From assembly GCA_947374535.1 (NCBI GenBank), contig CANCCJ010000083.1:1-11655 (forward strand): a stretch of DNA of 11,655 bases, read 5' to 3'. Below, one piece after another: positions 1 through 6,940 of this stretch; position 1 is the stretch's first letter; each line of letters opens with the position of its first letter. Source of the stretch: Comamonadaceae bacterium (GTDB taxonomy: Bacteria; Pseudomonadota; Gammaproteobacteria; Burkholderiales; Burkholderiaceae). Both the position numbers and the translations under genes were made by a program. The notes beneath the pieces are model-generated. The model was given only the letters and a program-made list of their open reading frames with translations, did not search any database and was not told the DNA's origin.

Positions 1-563
1 GTCTCGGCCATGATGGGGTCAGGTTTGACATCAGCGCCCAAGCCTGCGCACGAATCGTTGATCAAACGCTTGAGGTTGTTCAGGTCCAAAGCCACGCGTT
101 GACCGTTGTCGATCACGTGCAAGGTAGGTGCCGCAGGCGTTTGCTCTTCTCTGATGTGCGCACGTTCTTGATTGCGGCGTTCGCGGTACAGCACGTAAGC
201 ACGTGCGATTTCATGATGGCCGCCGCGCATCAAACCGAGTTCGACTTGGTCTTGCACGTCTTCGATGTGGAACGTGCCGCCCCCTGGACGTGAGCGCATC
301 AACGCACGAACAACGCCTTGGGTCAGAACTTCGACCGTTTCGCGCACGCTGGCAGAGGCCGCGCCCTGAGTGCCATGAACAGCCAAAAACGCCTTCATCA
401 TCGCCACCGCAATCTTGGCGGGTTCAAACGGAACCACAGCGCCGTTGCGGCGAATGATTTGGTAATGCGTCAGCATGGTTGGGTTTTCGGTGGCTGCGCG
501 GTCATGTGCGACAGACGAATGGCCCATGTGGCTTGCGTGCGCAGCGGTCTCAGCGGTTTGCAT
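1..563 (-). CDS. nrdA: Ribonucleoside-diphosphate reductase alpha subunit, N-terminal part (runs off left edge)
   Basis: This is the large, catalytic subunit of aerobic class I ribonucleotide reductase, which makes dNDPs from NDPs in the cytoplasm. Only the first 187 residues lie in the window. Residues about 33-125 form an ATP-cone allosteric domain: it opens with the typical RRNGAVVPFEPAKI stretch and continues through an RPGGGTFHIEDVQDQVE segment to REIARAYVLYR-like sequence (HHEIARAYVLYRERR). The first 30 residues are a low-complexity, His/Ala-rich leader of the kind seen in Burkholderiales NrdA proteins. The ATG at 563 is chosen because AAGGAAG lies just upstream on the minus strand; an internal Met30 (MLTHYQ) is the only other reasonable start. 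The catalytic barrel is outside the window, so the class Ia assignment rests on the ATP cone plus the NrdR-type promoter. No frameshift is visible. nrdB would be expected further left but cannot be seen. Confidence 0.9.
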   Translation of the reverse strand, partial: MQTAETAAHASHMGHSSVAHDRAATENPTMLTHYQIIRRNGAVVPFEPAKIAVAMMKAFLAVHGTQGAASASVRETVEVLTQGVVRALMRSRPGGGTFHIEDVQDQVELGLMRGGHHEIARAYVLYRERRNQERAHIREEQTPAAPTLHVIDNGQRVALDLNNLKRLINDSCAGLGADVKPDPIMAE

Positions 564-640
564 GTCTTTTTCTTCCTTGTGAGCGGTTCAATAGTGCGAA
601 CAAAAGCGGTGCCATGACCGCTTTCGTGAAATTCAAGTCG

Positions 641-656
641 ACACTATATCTGGTGT
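641..656. promoter_or_regulatory. NrdR box 1 (proximal), overlapping the nrdA -10
   Basis: The 16-mer acactatatctggtgt is a near match to the published NrdR box consensus (acaCwAtATaTwGtgt), with only a couple of deviations in the right-central part. NrdR is the zinc-finger/ATP-cone repressor that senses ATP and dATP and controls RNR genes. The box covers the predicted -10 hexamer of nrdA. Its partner lies 32 bp upstream. The protein-DNA interaction is inferred from the motif. Confidence 0.72.
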
Positions 657-671
657 TCGATGGTCTGCCAA
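643..671 (-). promoter_or_regulatory. Predicted sigma70 promoter of nrdA
   Basis: On the minus strand a TTGGCA -35 hexamer (666-671) and a TATAGT -10 hexamer (643-648) are separated by exactly 17 bases. Transcription would start near 636, leaving a leader of about 70 nt before the nrdA ATG at 563. The -10 lies inside the proximal NrdR-like box and the distal box begins just upstream of the -35. This geometry suits repression by occlusion. Confidence 0.7.
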
Positions 672-672
672 T

Positions 673-688
673 ACGCTACAGGTAGTGT
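673..688. promoter_or_regulatory. NrdR box 2 (distal), upstream of the nrdA -35
   Basis: The 16-mer acgctacaggtagtgt keeps the outer positions of the NrdR consensus (12 of 16 by my count), with the centre degenerate. Its start is 32 bp from the start of box 1, i.e. three helical turns. This is the spacing characteristic of cooperative NrdR pairs. The spacing makes this degenerate copy more credible than the motif alone would. Confidence 0.6.
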
Positions 689-867
689 TTAGATGGAAAA
701 TGCTTACATTTCAGGTTTCGCAAAATCAAGTGCACGACACGCGTATTTCTGGACTCCCGCTGCAGCTCAATATTGACGCGAATTTGAATTGAAAATCTAG
801 TGTTGACGCGTCATTGCGATGGATTTGCCGCGCTGATCCGCATGGAATCTAGTTATGAAATTGAGAT
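689..867. other. AT-richer intergenic stretch between nrdA control region and ampD
   Basis: This is the rest of the 350-base gap between nrdA and ampD. No reading frame here looks coding on either strand. The only internal structure seen is two copies of TTGACGCG (773-780 and 803-810), 30 bp apart, and two similar AATCTAGT stretches (794-801 and 846-853). No clear second promoter, riboswitch or small RNA could be recognised. Confidence 0.4.
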
Positions 868-871
868 GCAC

Positions 872-897
872 AAAAGTTGTGCAAAACAACTTTTTTT
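872..897. terminator. Possible intrinsic terminator hairpin downstream of ampD
   Basis: A 9-bp stem (AAAAGTTGT / ACAACTTTT) with a 5-base loop lies 17-42 bases past the ampD stop codon. On the plus strand it is followed by a run of Ts. In the ampD direction the arm itself ends in four Ts and is then followed by GTGC. The stem is AU-rich, so termination would be weak. An overlapping alternative palindrome (GCACAA-aag-TTGTGC, 868-882) could compete with it. Confidence 0.35.
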
Positions 898-913
898 AGT
901 CGATGACAAAAAA

Positions 914-1483
914 TTAATTTTTGAACGGAAAACTCTTGTCAGGCCAGCCTAAAGATTGCTGCAAAAGTTTCCAATCAAAGCCTGCGCCTGGGTCTTGTTT
1001 GCGCGTGGGGGCCACATCTTCGTGGCCTGCGATGTGGTGCAACTTGTAACGCTGTGCGATGGACGCACACAAGCTGCTGAGTGTTTCGTACTGCGGGGCT
1101 TCAAAGGTACTGCCCTCTAAGCCTTCGAGTTCGATGCCAATCGAGAAGTCGTTGCAGTTGTCGCGGCCTTGGAAGGTTGAGCGTCCGGCATGCCAAGCAC
1201 GGTCGTCGCAGCTCACAAATTGAATCAACGCGCCATCGCGGCGAATCACAAAGTGGGCGGACACCTCTGCGCCGCGAATGTGCTGGAAGTACGGGTGCGC
1301 ATCCCAATCCAGTGTGTTGGTGAACAAAGATTCAATTTCGGGGCCACCGTATTGGCCTGGGGGCAGGCTGATGGAGTGCACCACCACCAAGTCCACAGAC
1401 GTGTCAGCTGGGCGAGGTCCGAAGTTGGGCGAGGGGGTGTGCTTGGCAAAGCGGTACCAGCCGTTGCGCCACAGGACGTTCAT
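914..1483 (-). CDS. ampD: 1,6-anhydro-N-acetylmuramyl-L-alanine amidase AmpD
   Basis: This cytoplasmic zinc amidase cleaves the peptide from 1,6-anhydro-MurNAc muropeptides during cell-wall recycling. In enterobacteria and pseudomonads it thereby keeps the AmpR/AmpC beta-lactamase response low. The protein is 189 residues, the normal AmpD length. The zinc ligands are His36 (VVVHSISLPPG), His154 (AGHEDVAP) and Asp164 (RKQDPG), with the catalytic-site Lys162 present. The core NDFSIGIELEG segment is also intact. The start at 1483 (MNVLWRNGW) is preferred because GAAGG lies 8 bases upstream and the length matches the family. An ATG at 1498 that overlaps the previous gene would add five residues without a ribosome-binding site. 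It is the last gene of a three-gene minus-strand operon. The residue after the first zinc His is Ser rather than the Asn of E. coli AmpD. Confidence 0.93.
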   Translation of the reverse strand: MNVLWRNGWYRFAKHTPSPNFGPRPADTSVDLVVVHSISLPPGQYGGPEIESLFTNTLDWDAHPYFQHIRGAEVSAHFVIRRDGALIQFVSCDDRAWHAGRSTFQGRDNCNDFSIGIELEGLEGSTFEAPQYETLSSLCASIAQRYKLHHIAGHEDVAPTRKQDPGAGFDWKLLQQSLGWPDKSFPFKN

Positions 1484-1487
1484 GGGC

Positions 1488-1706
1488 TCAGCCTTCATGG
1501 CTATCGCGGTGTGCTTTGCTGCAATACATGCCTTGTGCGCCACGCACGGCATCATTGGCTGGGACATGCGTGCCACATTCCGAGCAGGGCACCATCACTT
1601 GTGCTTGTGTGACTGATTCTTTTTGAGCGTTTGGATGAGGTTTGCGTTGTTGGCGAATCCACCAAATGCCACCCAACACAATCAACAGCAGCACAAGGTA
1701 CTTCAT
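1488..1706 (-). CDS. Small Cys-rich membrane protein, PP0621-like
   Basis: This is a 72-residue protein with one N-terminal hydrophobic helix (residues about 2-17, LVLLLIVLGGIWW) and a basic stop-transfer patch (RQQRK). The C-terminal tail carries C41-x2-C44 and C62-x3-H66, which looks like a small treble-clef or zinc-ribbon knuckle. It resembles the PP0621 family of conserved small proteobacterial proteins, whose function is unknown to me. The start ATG overlaps the ypjD stop in an ATGA junction. Its stop lies within a few bases of the ampD start, so the three genes are probably translationally coupled. The metal-binding role is inferred from cysteine spacing only. Confidence 0.82.
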   Translation of the reverse strand: MKYLVLLLIVLGGIWWIRQQRKPHPNAQKESVTQAQVMVPCSECGTHVPANDAVRGAQGMYCSKAHRDSHEG

Positions 1707-2515
1707 GTCACGCGTCCCAAAATGACTTCCAATACAAAGCGTGATCCTGCATAACTCAGCAAGAGCAAACCCGTGCCGATGTAAAGCACACGCACGGCCT
1801 TGCGGCCACGCCAGCCAAAGCGGCCACGACCAATGAGCAACACCGCAAAGGTGAGCCATGACAGCAGCGAGAACACTGTTTTGTGGTCCCAGCGCCAAGC
1901 GGCTTGCGCGCCGTATAGGCTGTCACCAAACAACCAGCCTGCAGCCAATGTGGCAGTCAGCAAGGCAAAGCCTGCTTTGACAAAGCGAAATGTCAGGCGT
2001 TCCAGCGTGAGCAAGGGCAAGCCCACATGTGCGTCTGCCCCCAAGCGCATACTCTTTTCGGCACGGGTCATGAGCCATGCATGCACGACGGCTGCAGCGA
2101 ATAAGCCATACGATGCAACGCCCAGCGCCAAATGAAGCGGCAGCCAAGGCGATGTGTGTGTGTGTAGGGCGGTGCCTGGAAACGCAGCAGCCAGCAGCAC
2201 CACGGCAGCGCCCACCATCGAGAGCGTCCAGCGCGTTCGCAGTTGTGGGAACCAATGCTGCTCCAGCACATAAAACGTGAGCATCAGCCAAGCTGTCACC
2301 GACAAAGCGGGGCCAAAACCAAAACGCAGGCCGCCTTCTTGGGGGGCGAACAGTGCGAAGACGAGGCCCAAACCATGCAGGGCCCAAGGCACACTCAAGA
2401 GGCGATGCCCCATGTCCGGCGCCACGCGCGGTCCGATGAGGGCCGTCAAAGCGTAAGCGGCAGCTGTGGGCAGAGCGAGCCAAAGGTTGAGCGGGATGTC
2501 GCTGGCTAAAATCAT
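1703..2515 (-). CDS. ypjD: YpjD/CcsA-like cytochrome c assembly membrane protein
   Basis: This is a 270-residue inner-membrane protein with about eight hydrophobic helices and few soluble stretches. It belongs to the CcsA/HemX/YpjD superfamily of haem-handling proteins. Conserved features are His47 (WALHGLG), the HLALGVASYG helix with His128, and the WRWDHKT motif at residues 207-213. WDHKT resembles the YpjD/HemX branch rather than the full WGxWWxWD motif of true cytochrome c synthetases. The gene is divergent from ffh with a 56-base gap, the same neighbourhood as ypjD-ffh in E. coli and other proteobacteria. No convincing Shine-Dalgarno is seen before the ATG at 2515. It begins the ypjD-PP0621-ampD operon. 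Whether it takes part in c-type cytochrome assembly is not shown by sequence; in enterobacteria this family has been linked to membrane and cation functions instead. Confidence 0.85.
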   Translation of the reverse strand: MILASDIPLNLWLALPTAAAYALTALIGPRVAPDMGHRLLSVPWALHGLGLVFALFAPQEGGLRFGFGPALSVTAWLMLTFYVLEQHWFPQLRTRWTLSMVGAAVVLLAAAFPGTALHTHTSPWLPLHLALGVASYGLFAAAVVHAWLMTRAEKSMRLGADAHVGLPLLTLERLTFRFVKAGFALLTATLAAGWLFGDSLYGAQAAWRWDHKTVFSLLSWLTFAVLLIGRGRFGWRGRKAVRVLYIGTGLLLLSYAGSRFVLEVILGRVT

Positions 2516-2571
2516 GGCAACAGTTTAGCGTTTCGCTACACACGCAAAACCAGCCCTTCAAAGGGGTTTAT

Positions 2572-3957
2572 ATGGCATCAGCCCTTACCGACAAACTCTC
2601 GCGCCTCGTCAAACACATCAGCGGACAAGCCCGCATCACCGAAAGCAACGTGGCCGACATGTTGCGCGAGGTGCGCATGGCCTTACTCGAAGCCGACGTG
2701 GCGCTGCCCGTGGTGCGCGACTTCATTGCCCGCGTCAAAGAAAAAGCGCTCGGCCAAGAAGTGGTTGGCTCTTTGCAGCCAGGTCAAGCCTTGGTGGCCA
2801 TCGTCAACCAAGAGTTAGCCGCCACCATGGGCGAAGGCGTGAGCGACTTGAACCTCGCCGCTCAACCTCCCGCTGTGATCTTGATGGCCGGCTTGCAAGG
2901 TGCGGGTAAAACCACTACCACCGCCAAGCTGGCGCGTTGGTTGATCAACCAGCGCAAGAAAAAAGTGCTCACCGTGTCGGGTGACGTGTATCGCCCCGCT
3001 GCGATTGAGCAACTCAAAACCGTCACGGCACAAGCCGGCGCCGAATGGTTCCCCAGCACACCCGATCAAAAGCCCGCCGACATTGCCCGCGCTGCCTTGG
3101 ACTACGCCCGCAAGCATTACTTTGATGTGTTGCTGGTCGACACCGCCGGTCGCTTGGCCATTGACGAAGCCTTGATGGCCGAAATCAAAGAACTGCACAG
3201 CGTGTTGAACCCTGTGGAAACCTTGTTCGTGGTCGATGCCATGCAAGGCCAAGACGCCATCAACACGGCCAAAGCTTTCAGCGATGCGCTGCCCTTGACA
3301 GGCATTGTGCTGACCAAGCTCGATGGCGATTCACGCGGCGGTGCCGCTTTGTCGGTGCGCCAAATCACGGGCGCGCCCATCAAGTTCGCAGGTACCAGCG
3401 AGAAGCTCGATGGTTTGGAGTTATTCGACGCCAACCGCCACGCCGGTCGTGTGCTGGGCATGGGCGACATTTTGGCCTTGGTCGAGCAAGTCACCGCAGG
3501 CGTCGACATGGCTGCCGCCCAAAAGTTGGCCGATAAGGTCAAACGCGGCGATGCCTTTGACTTGAACGACTTCTTGTCTCAAATCCAACAAATGCGTTCC
3601 ATGGGTGGGCTGTCTAACATCATGGACAAATTGCCCACGCAAATGGCGGCCAAAGCCGGTCAAGTCGATATGGACAAGGCCGAGAAGGATATTGCGCGCA
3701 AGCAAGGCATCATCCACAGCATGACGCCGCTGGAGCGCCGCAAGCCCGACCTCATCAAAGCCACGCGCAAGCGTCGCATTGCCGCAGGCGCGGGCGTGCA
3801 AGTGCAAGACGTGAACCGCTTGCTCAAAGAATTTGAGCAAATGCAAAGCATGATGAAGAAGATGAGCGGCGGCGGCCTCATGAAAATGATGAAGCGCATG
3901 GGCGGTATGAAAGGCATGGGCGGAATGGGCGGCGGTGGCTTCCCCGGCATGCGCTGA
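2572..3957 (+). CDS. ffh: Signal recognition particle protein Ffh (SRP54)
   Basis: This is the GTPase subunit of the bacterial SRP, which binds signal sequences of nascent inner-membrane proteins together with 4.5S RNA and delivers them to FtsY. Length is 461 residues, normal for the family. Domains in order: N helical bundle (1-~95); G domain with P-loop GLQGAGKTT (107-115), SGDVYRPAA (136-144), DTAGR (190-194), TKLDGD (248-253) and the GTSEKLDGLELF closing motif (274-285); then the M domain (~325-430). The C-terminus is a Met/Gly-rich tail (MMKKMSGGGLMKMMKRMGG onward), as in other Burkholderiales. The start at 2572 has AAGGGG 5 bases upstream. CCCT just before this site could form a short 4-bp hairpin with the Shine-Dalgarno, probably too weak to matter. 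The gene is followed by a shared terminator. Confidence 0.98.
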   Translation: MASALTDKLSRLVKHISGQARITESNVADMLREVRMALLEADVALPVVRDFIARVKEKALGQEVVGSLQPGQALVAIVNQELAATMGEGVSDLNLAAQPPAVILMAGLQGAGKTTTTAKLARWLINQRKKKVLTVSGDVYRPAAIEQLKTVTAQAGAEWFPSTPDQKPADIARAALDYARKHYFDVLLVDTAGRLAIDEALMAEIKELHSVLNPVETLFVVDAMQGQDAINTAKAFSDALPLTGIVLTKLDGDSRGGAALSVRQITGAPIKFAGTSEKLDGLELFDANRHAGRVLGMGDILALVEQVTAGVDMAAAQKLADKVKRGDAFDLNDFLSQIQQMRSMGGLSNIMDKLPTQMAAKAGQVDMDKAEKDIARKQGIIHSMTPLERRKPDLIKATRKRRIAAGAGVQVQDVNRLLKEFEQMQSMMKKMSGGGLMKMMKRMGGMKGMGGMGGGGFPGMR

Positions 3958-3975
3958 GCTGCTCGCGCTCAAAAC

Positions 3976-4011
3976 AAAAAGCCCTGACGCCTCTAGGCCT
4001 CAGGGCTTTTT
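3976..4011. terminator. Bidirectional intrinsic terminator between ffh and miaB
   Basis: A long hairpin has arms AAAAAGCCCTGA (3976-3987) and TCAGGGCTTTTT (4000-4011). A second inner stem (GCCT/AGGC) sits across a single C:C mismatch. A-tracts on the left and T-tracts on the right make it work in both directions. It lies 18 bases after the ffh stop and 22 bases after the miaB stop, so it serves both converging genes. Confidence 0.92.
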
Positions 4012-4033
4012 CAATGATTGACGGGAGTAGGTT

Positions 4034-5377
4034 TTAAGCCGACTCTTTCACAAACACCTCACCACGCAGTGAATGCGGGTTGGCTTCTGTGATCTTCACG
4101 TCAATCAGTTGATTCATCAGCCGCTCAGGGTTGGGGCCGCCTTTGAAGTTGACGATGCGGTTGCACTCGGTGCGGGCGCGCAGCTCGGTGGCATCTTTCT
4201 TTGAGAAACCGTCTACCAACACGCGTTGCACGGTGCCCACGCGTTGCACGTTGATGTCGTGCATGTTGTCTTCGATGATTTTTTGCACCTCCTGCAAACG
4301 ACGCAGCTTCACCGCGTGCGGGGTGTCGTCGTGCAGATTGGCCGCAGGCGTGCCGGGGCGGGGGCTGAAGATGAAGCTGAACGAGTTGTCAAAGTACACA
4401 TCGTGCATGAGCTTGATGAGCTTTTGGTGGTCTTCTTCGGTCTCGCCCGGAAAGCCCACGATGAAGTCCGAGCTCATCGCCATGTCTGGGCGAATGGCAC
4501 GCAGCTTCTTCACCGTGCTCTTGTATTCCATGGCGGTGTAGCCGCGTTTCATGGCCATCAAAATACGGTCGCTGCCGTGCTGCACGGGTAAGTGCAGATG
4601 GCTCACCAGTTGCGGCACCTTGGCGTACACATCGATCAAACGCTGGGTGAACTCGTTGGGGTGGCTGGTGGTGTAACGGATACGTTCGATGCCGGGGATC
4701 TCGGCCACGTATTCGATGAGCAGGGCAAAGTCGGCAATCTCAGCCGTGCCACCCATCACGCCGCGGTAGGCGTTGACGTTTTGACCCAAGAGCGTGACTT
4801 CTTTCACGCCCTGTGCGGCCAAGCCCGCCACTTCAACCAACACGTCGTCAAACGGGCGGCTGACCTCTTCACCACGGGTGTAGGGCACCACGCAGTAACT
4901 GCAATATTTGCTGCAACCTTCCATGATGCTCACATAGGCGCTGCCGCCTTCGACGCGGGCGGGCGGCAGGTGGTCGAACTTTTCGATTTCGGGAAAGCTG
5001 ATGTCCACCTGCGGGCGCATCAAGGCTTCACGTTGGTTCAGCAGTTCGGGCAAGCGGTGCAGGGTTTGGGGACCAAACACCACGTCCACATAGGGCGCGC
5101 GGGCAATGATGGTCGCGCCTTCTTGGCTGGCCACGCAGCCGCCTACCGCAATCTTGACGCCCTTGGCTTTCAAGTGCTGGATGCGACCGAGGTCTGAGAA
5201 CACTTTTTCTTGCGCCTTCTCGCGCACCGAGCAGGTGTTGAATACGATCAGGTCAGCTTGTTCGACGTCGTTGGTTTTTTCGTAGCCATCGGACTGCCCA
5301 AGCACGTCCACCATCTTGTCCGAGTCGTACTCGTTCATTTGGCAACCGAAGGTTTTGATAAAGACTTTGCGGCTCAT
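4034..5377 (-). CDS. miaB: tRNA-2-methylthio-N6-dimethylallyladenosine synthase MiaB
   Basis: This radical-SAM methylthiotransferase converts i6A37 to ms2i6A37 in tRNAs that read codons starting with U. The 447-residue protein shows the three-part MiaB layout. The N-terminal UPF0004 domain carries the auxiliary cluster ligands Cys12 ([10 protein letters not shown]), Cys49 ([10 protein letters not shown]) and Cys81 (GGCVA). The radical SAM domain has CxxxCxxC at 155-162 ([16 protein letters not shown]), and a C-terminal TRAM domain covers roughly the last 70 residues. The start at 5377 ([11 protein letters not shown]) is chosen because GGGGAGG lies immediately upstream. The open frame continues 42 codons further upstream, but that part has no MiaB similarity. 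The Cys positions and the MNEYDSD motif favour MiaB over MtaB or RimO. It is monocistronic here and shares a 259-base divergent region with the carbonic anhydrase gene. Confidence 0.97.
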   Translation of the reverse strand: MSRKVFIKTFGCQMNEYDSDKMVDVLGQSDGYEKTNDVEQADLIVFNTCSVREKAQEKVFSDLGRIQHLKAKGVKIAVGGCVASQEGATIIARAPYVDVVFGPQTLHRLPELLNQREALMRPQVDISFPEIEKFDHLPPARVEGGSAYVSIMEGCSKYCSYCVVPYTRGEEVSRPFDDVLVEVAGLAAQGVKEVTLLGQNVNAYRGVMGGTAEIADFALLIEYVAEIPGIERIRYTTSHPNEFTQRLIDVYAKVPQLVSHLHLPVQHGSDRILMAMKRGYTAMEYKSTVKKLRAIRPDMAMSSDFIVGFPGETEEDHQKLIKLMHDVYFDNSFSFIFSPRPGTPAANLHDDTPHAVKLRRLQEVQKIIEDNMHDINVQRVGTVQRVLVDGFSKKDATELRARTECNRIVNFKGGPNPERLMNQLIDVKITEANPHSLRGEVFVKESA

Positions 5378-5527
5378 GCGTGAGCCTCCCCGTGGGGATA
5401 AAAGCAGCGGTTCATGGTGTTGATCCAGAGGCTGTGGAAGAAGATGACGATTGTAGTGTCGGCTTCTTTTGTGTACGTTTATTGCTTTTATCAGTTGCGG
5501 CAATAATTCGCCGTTCTATGTTGGGAT

Positions 5528-5555
5528 TAAAGCTTGTGATAAATCAAGCCGATAC
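5528..5555 (+). promoter_or_regulatory. Candidate sigma28 (FliA)-like promoter upstream of the carbonic anhydrase gene
   Basis: TAAAGCTT (5528-5535) is followed after 12 bases by GCCGATAC (5548-5555). The enterobacterial FliA consensus is TAAAGTTT-N11-GCCGATAA, so both blocks match at 7 of 8 positions, with a spacer one base too long. Transcription would begin near 5565, about 70 nt before the start codon. The match is by eye, and the longer spacer is a real weakness. Confidence 0.35.
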
Positions 5556-5636
5556 CCACTGACTTGCCCAAAGAGACGATGTGCGCTGCGCGTTGCTTTA
5601 GGGCTTTATCTGATGCACCCACTCAAGTGAATGGCC

Positions 5637-6833
5637 ATGAAAAAATATTTAAGACTGATTGTTGAGCTCGTCATGGGTCTGCTTCTCGCAGGCGCTTTGG
5701 CGTTTGGTTACTGGAGCTACACCGGTAAAAACCACGTCATGAGCGAACTGACGCAAGCCAGCGAAGGCGCGAGCGAAGCGCAAGAAGAACTCGAAAAGCT
5801 GACCAAGGAATTGGAAGAGGCCAAAGAGAAGCTGGAAGAAGCCGAACCCGCAGCCCAACAAATGATGGCGGTCAAAGAGTCCTTCAGCAACGGCGTGGTG
5901 TTGCAAGACTACGAAGCCTTCATCAAGGCGCAAAAAGGCCCAGTGACCAGCGAACGCCAATTGGGCTTGGGCGCGTTGCGCCTGTTGACCAAGGGCGCGG
6001 AAGACCCAGACACCGTCAGCGCCTTCCAAAAGGCCCTGGAAATGGCTGAGTGGTCGTCTCGTTTGAAGTCCATTTGCGCGGCACAAAACGCCTTGGCAGC
6101 TGCCGGCCAAAAAGTCAAAGTGTTGGCTGATTGCGCGACTGAAAAAGAAGCCAAGGGCCACAAAAAAGGCCATGCGGTCCATTGGGACTACGCCGGTGAG
6201 ATGGGCCCAGAGAACTGGGGCGATGAGTTCCCCACTTGCGGCACAGGTACAAAACAATCGCCTTTGAACATCACCGGTCCTTTCGAGAAGTCCAAAGACG
6301 TGTTGGTGGTGAACTACAAAGAAGGCCCACTGAAAATGTTGAACAACGGCCACACCATCCAAGTGAACGTGGAGCCAGGCAGCACCTTGAAGATCAACAA
6401 GGACGTGTACAACCTCTTGCAATTCCACTTCCACCGTCCCAGCGAAGAGCAGATCGACGGCAAGCCCATGGCCATGGTGGCGCACTTTGTGCACAAAAAC
6501 GCCGAAGGCAAATTGGCTGTGATGGGCGTGTTGCTCAACGATGGTAAAGACAACGCCGCGATCCAAACTTTGTGGAACAACGCACCCAAGGCCGAGGGCC
6601 CAGAAGTGGTGGTTGAGGGGGTGAAATTTGACCCGAGCAGCTTGGTGCCCGCCGCCTTGACGCACTACAGCTACGAAGGCTCGTTGACAACGCCGCCTTG
6701 TACCGAAGGCGTGAACTTCTTCATCTTGAAGACGCCCGTGGACATCGGCAAGAAGCAAGTCGTGGACTTTCCTTTCAAGCGCAACGCACGACCTGTACAG
6801 CCTTTGAACGGTCGCAAGATCAACGCCAACTGA
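5637..6833 (+). CDS. Membrane-anchored alpha-class carbonic anhydrase with coiled-coil linker
   Basis: This protein is predicted to hydrate CO2 to bicarbonate on the periplasmic side of the inner membrane. The 398 residues comprise a membrane anchor (about 7-26), a charged coiled coil rich in Glu/Lys/Leu (about 38-72), an uncharacterised helical middle region (about 76-175, with Cys147 and Cys166), and an alpha-carbonic anhydrase domain (about 180-398). Zinc ligands His264, His266 (LQFHFHRPSEE) and His283 (AHFVHKN) are present. So are the proton-shuttle position His239 (NNGHT), the gatekeeper Thr351 (GSLTTPPC) and the disulphide pair Cys201/Cys355 typical of bacterial enzymes. The usual Glu two residues before the third zinc His (human E117) is Val281. 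Typical secreted bacterial enzymes are about 220-260 residues, so the first 175 are extra. Start 5637 is preferred because AAGTGA ends 6 bases upstream; ATG 5631 would add Met-Ala. A strong terminator follows, so it is probably monocistronic. Confidence 0.9.
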   Translation: MKKYLRLIVELVMGLLLAGALAFGYWSYTGKNHVMSELTQASEGASEAQEELEKLTKELEEAKEKLEEAEPAAQQMMAVKESFSNGVVLQDYEAFIKAQKGPVTSERQLGLGALRLLTKGAEDPDTVSAFQKALEMAEWSSRLKSICAAQNALAAAGQKVKVLADCATEKEAKGHKKGHAVHWDYAGEMGPENWGDEFPTCGTGTKQSPLNITGPFEKSKDVLVVNYKEGPLKMLNNGHTIQVNVEPGSTLKINKDVYNLLQFHFHRPSEEQIDGKPMAMVAHFVHKNAEGKLAVMGVLLNDGKDNAAIQTLWNNAPKAEGPEVVVEGVKFDPSSLVPAALTHYSYEGSLTTPPCTEGVNFFILKTPVDIGKKQVVDFPFKRNARPVQPLNGRKINAN

Positions 6834-6860
6834 TTTTTAAAACGTTCTAAGTCCTTGTAA

Positions 6861-6896
6861 AAACGCCTGCTCTGTTGCCAGAGCAGGCGTTTTTTT
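6861..6896. terminator. Bidirectional intrinsic terminator between carbonic anhydrase and flagellar operon
   Basis: A perfect 12-bp GC-rich stem (AAACGCCTGCTC, 6861-6872, with GAGCAGGCGTTT, 6881-6892) has an 8-base loop. T-runs follow on the right and A-runs precede on the left. It lies 27 bases after the carbonic anhydrase stop and about 45 bases beyond the end of the last minus-strand flagellar-operon gene. It therefore probably ends both transcripts. This implies that the fliKLMN transcript does not continue into fliP, fliQ and fliR here. Confidence 0.93.
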
Positions 6897-6940
6897 ATCA
6901 GCGAGTGGATGTCAGCGACCCAGAACTGCCGCGACGGGTG

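Noticed and set aside
99..685. Overlapping short plus-strand frames opposite nrdA
   Set aside because: Arg/Cys-rich translations without any family character; the minus strand encodes a clear ATP-cone domain.
773..810. Two TTGACGCG copies as an iteron-like or operator repeat
   Set aside because: Only two 8-base copies 30 bp apart, with different flanks; too little to claim a function.
2526..2538. TAGCG-ttt-CGCTA inverted repeat between ypjD and ffh as an operator
   Set aside because: Arms are only 5 bases long and no known regulator motif is matched.
3529..3536. A perfect GCCGATAA (sigma28 -10) sequence
   Set aside because: It lies inside ffh, encodes Ala-Asp-Lys in frame, and has no matching -35. 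It shows that this octamer can occur by chance here, and tempers the carbonic anhydrase promoter call.
4592..5197. A 201-codon plus-strand open frame antisense to miaB
   Set aside because: It is a shadow of the MiaB codons, with no motif or start signal; MiaB cysteine motifs prove the other strand.
5649..6758. A 369-codon open frame on the minus strand, antisense to the carbonic anhydrase gene
   Set aside because: It mirrors the codon bias of the real gene (His/Gln/Val/Phe-rich translation), has no recognisable domain or ribosome-binding site, and the plus-strand frame contains an unmistakable enzyme.
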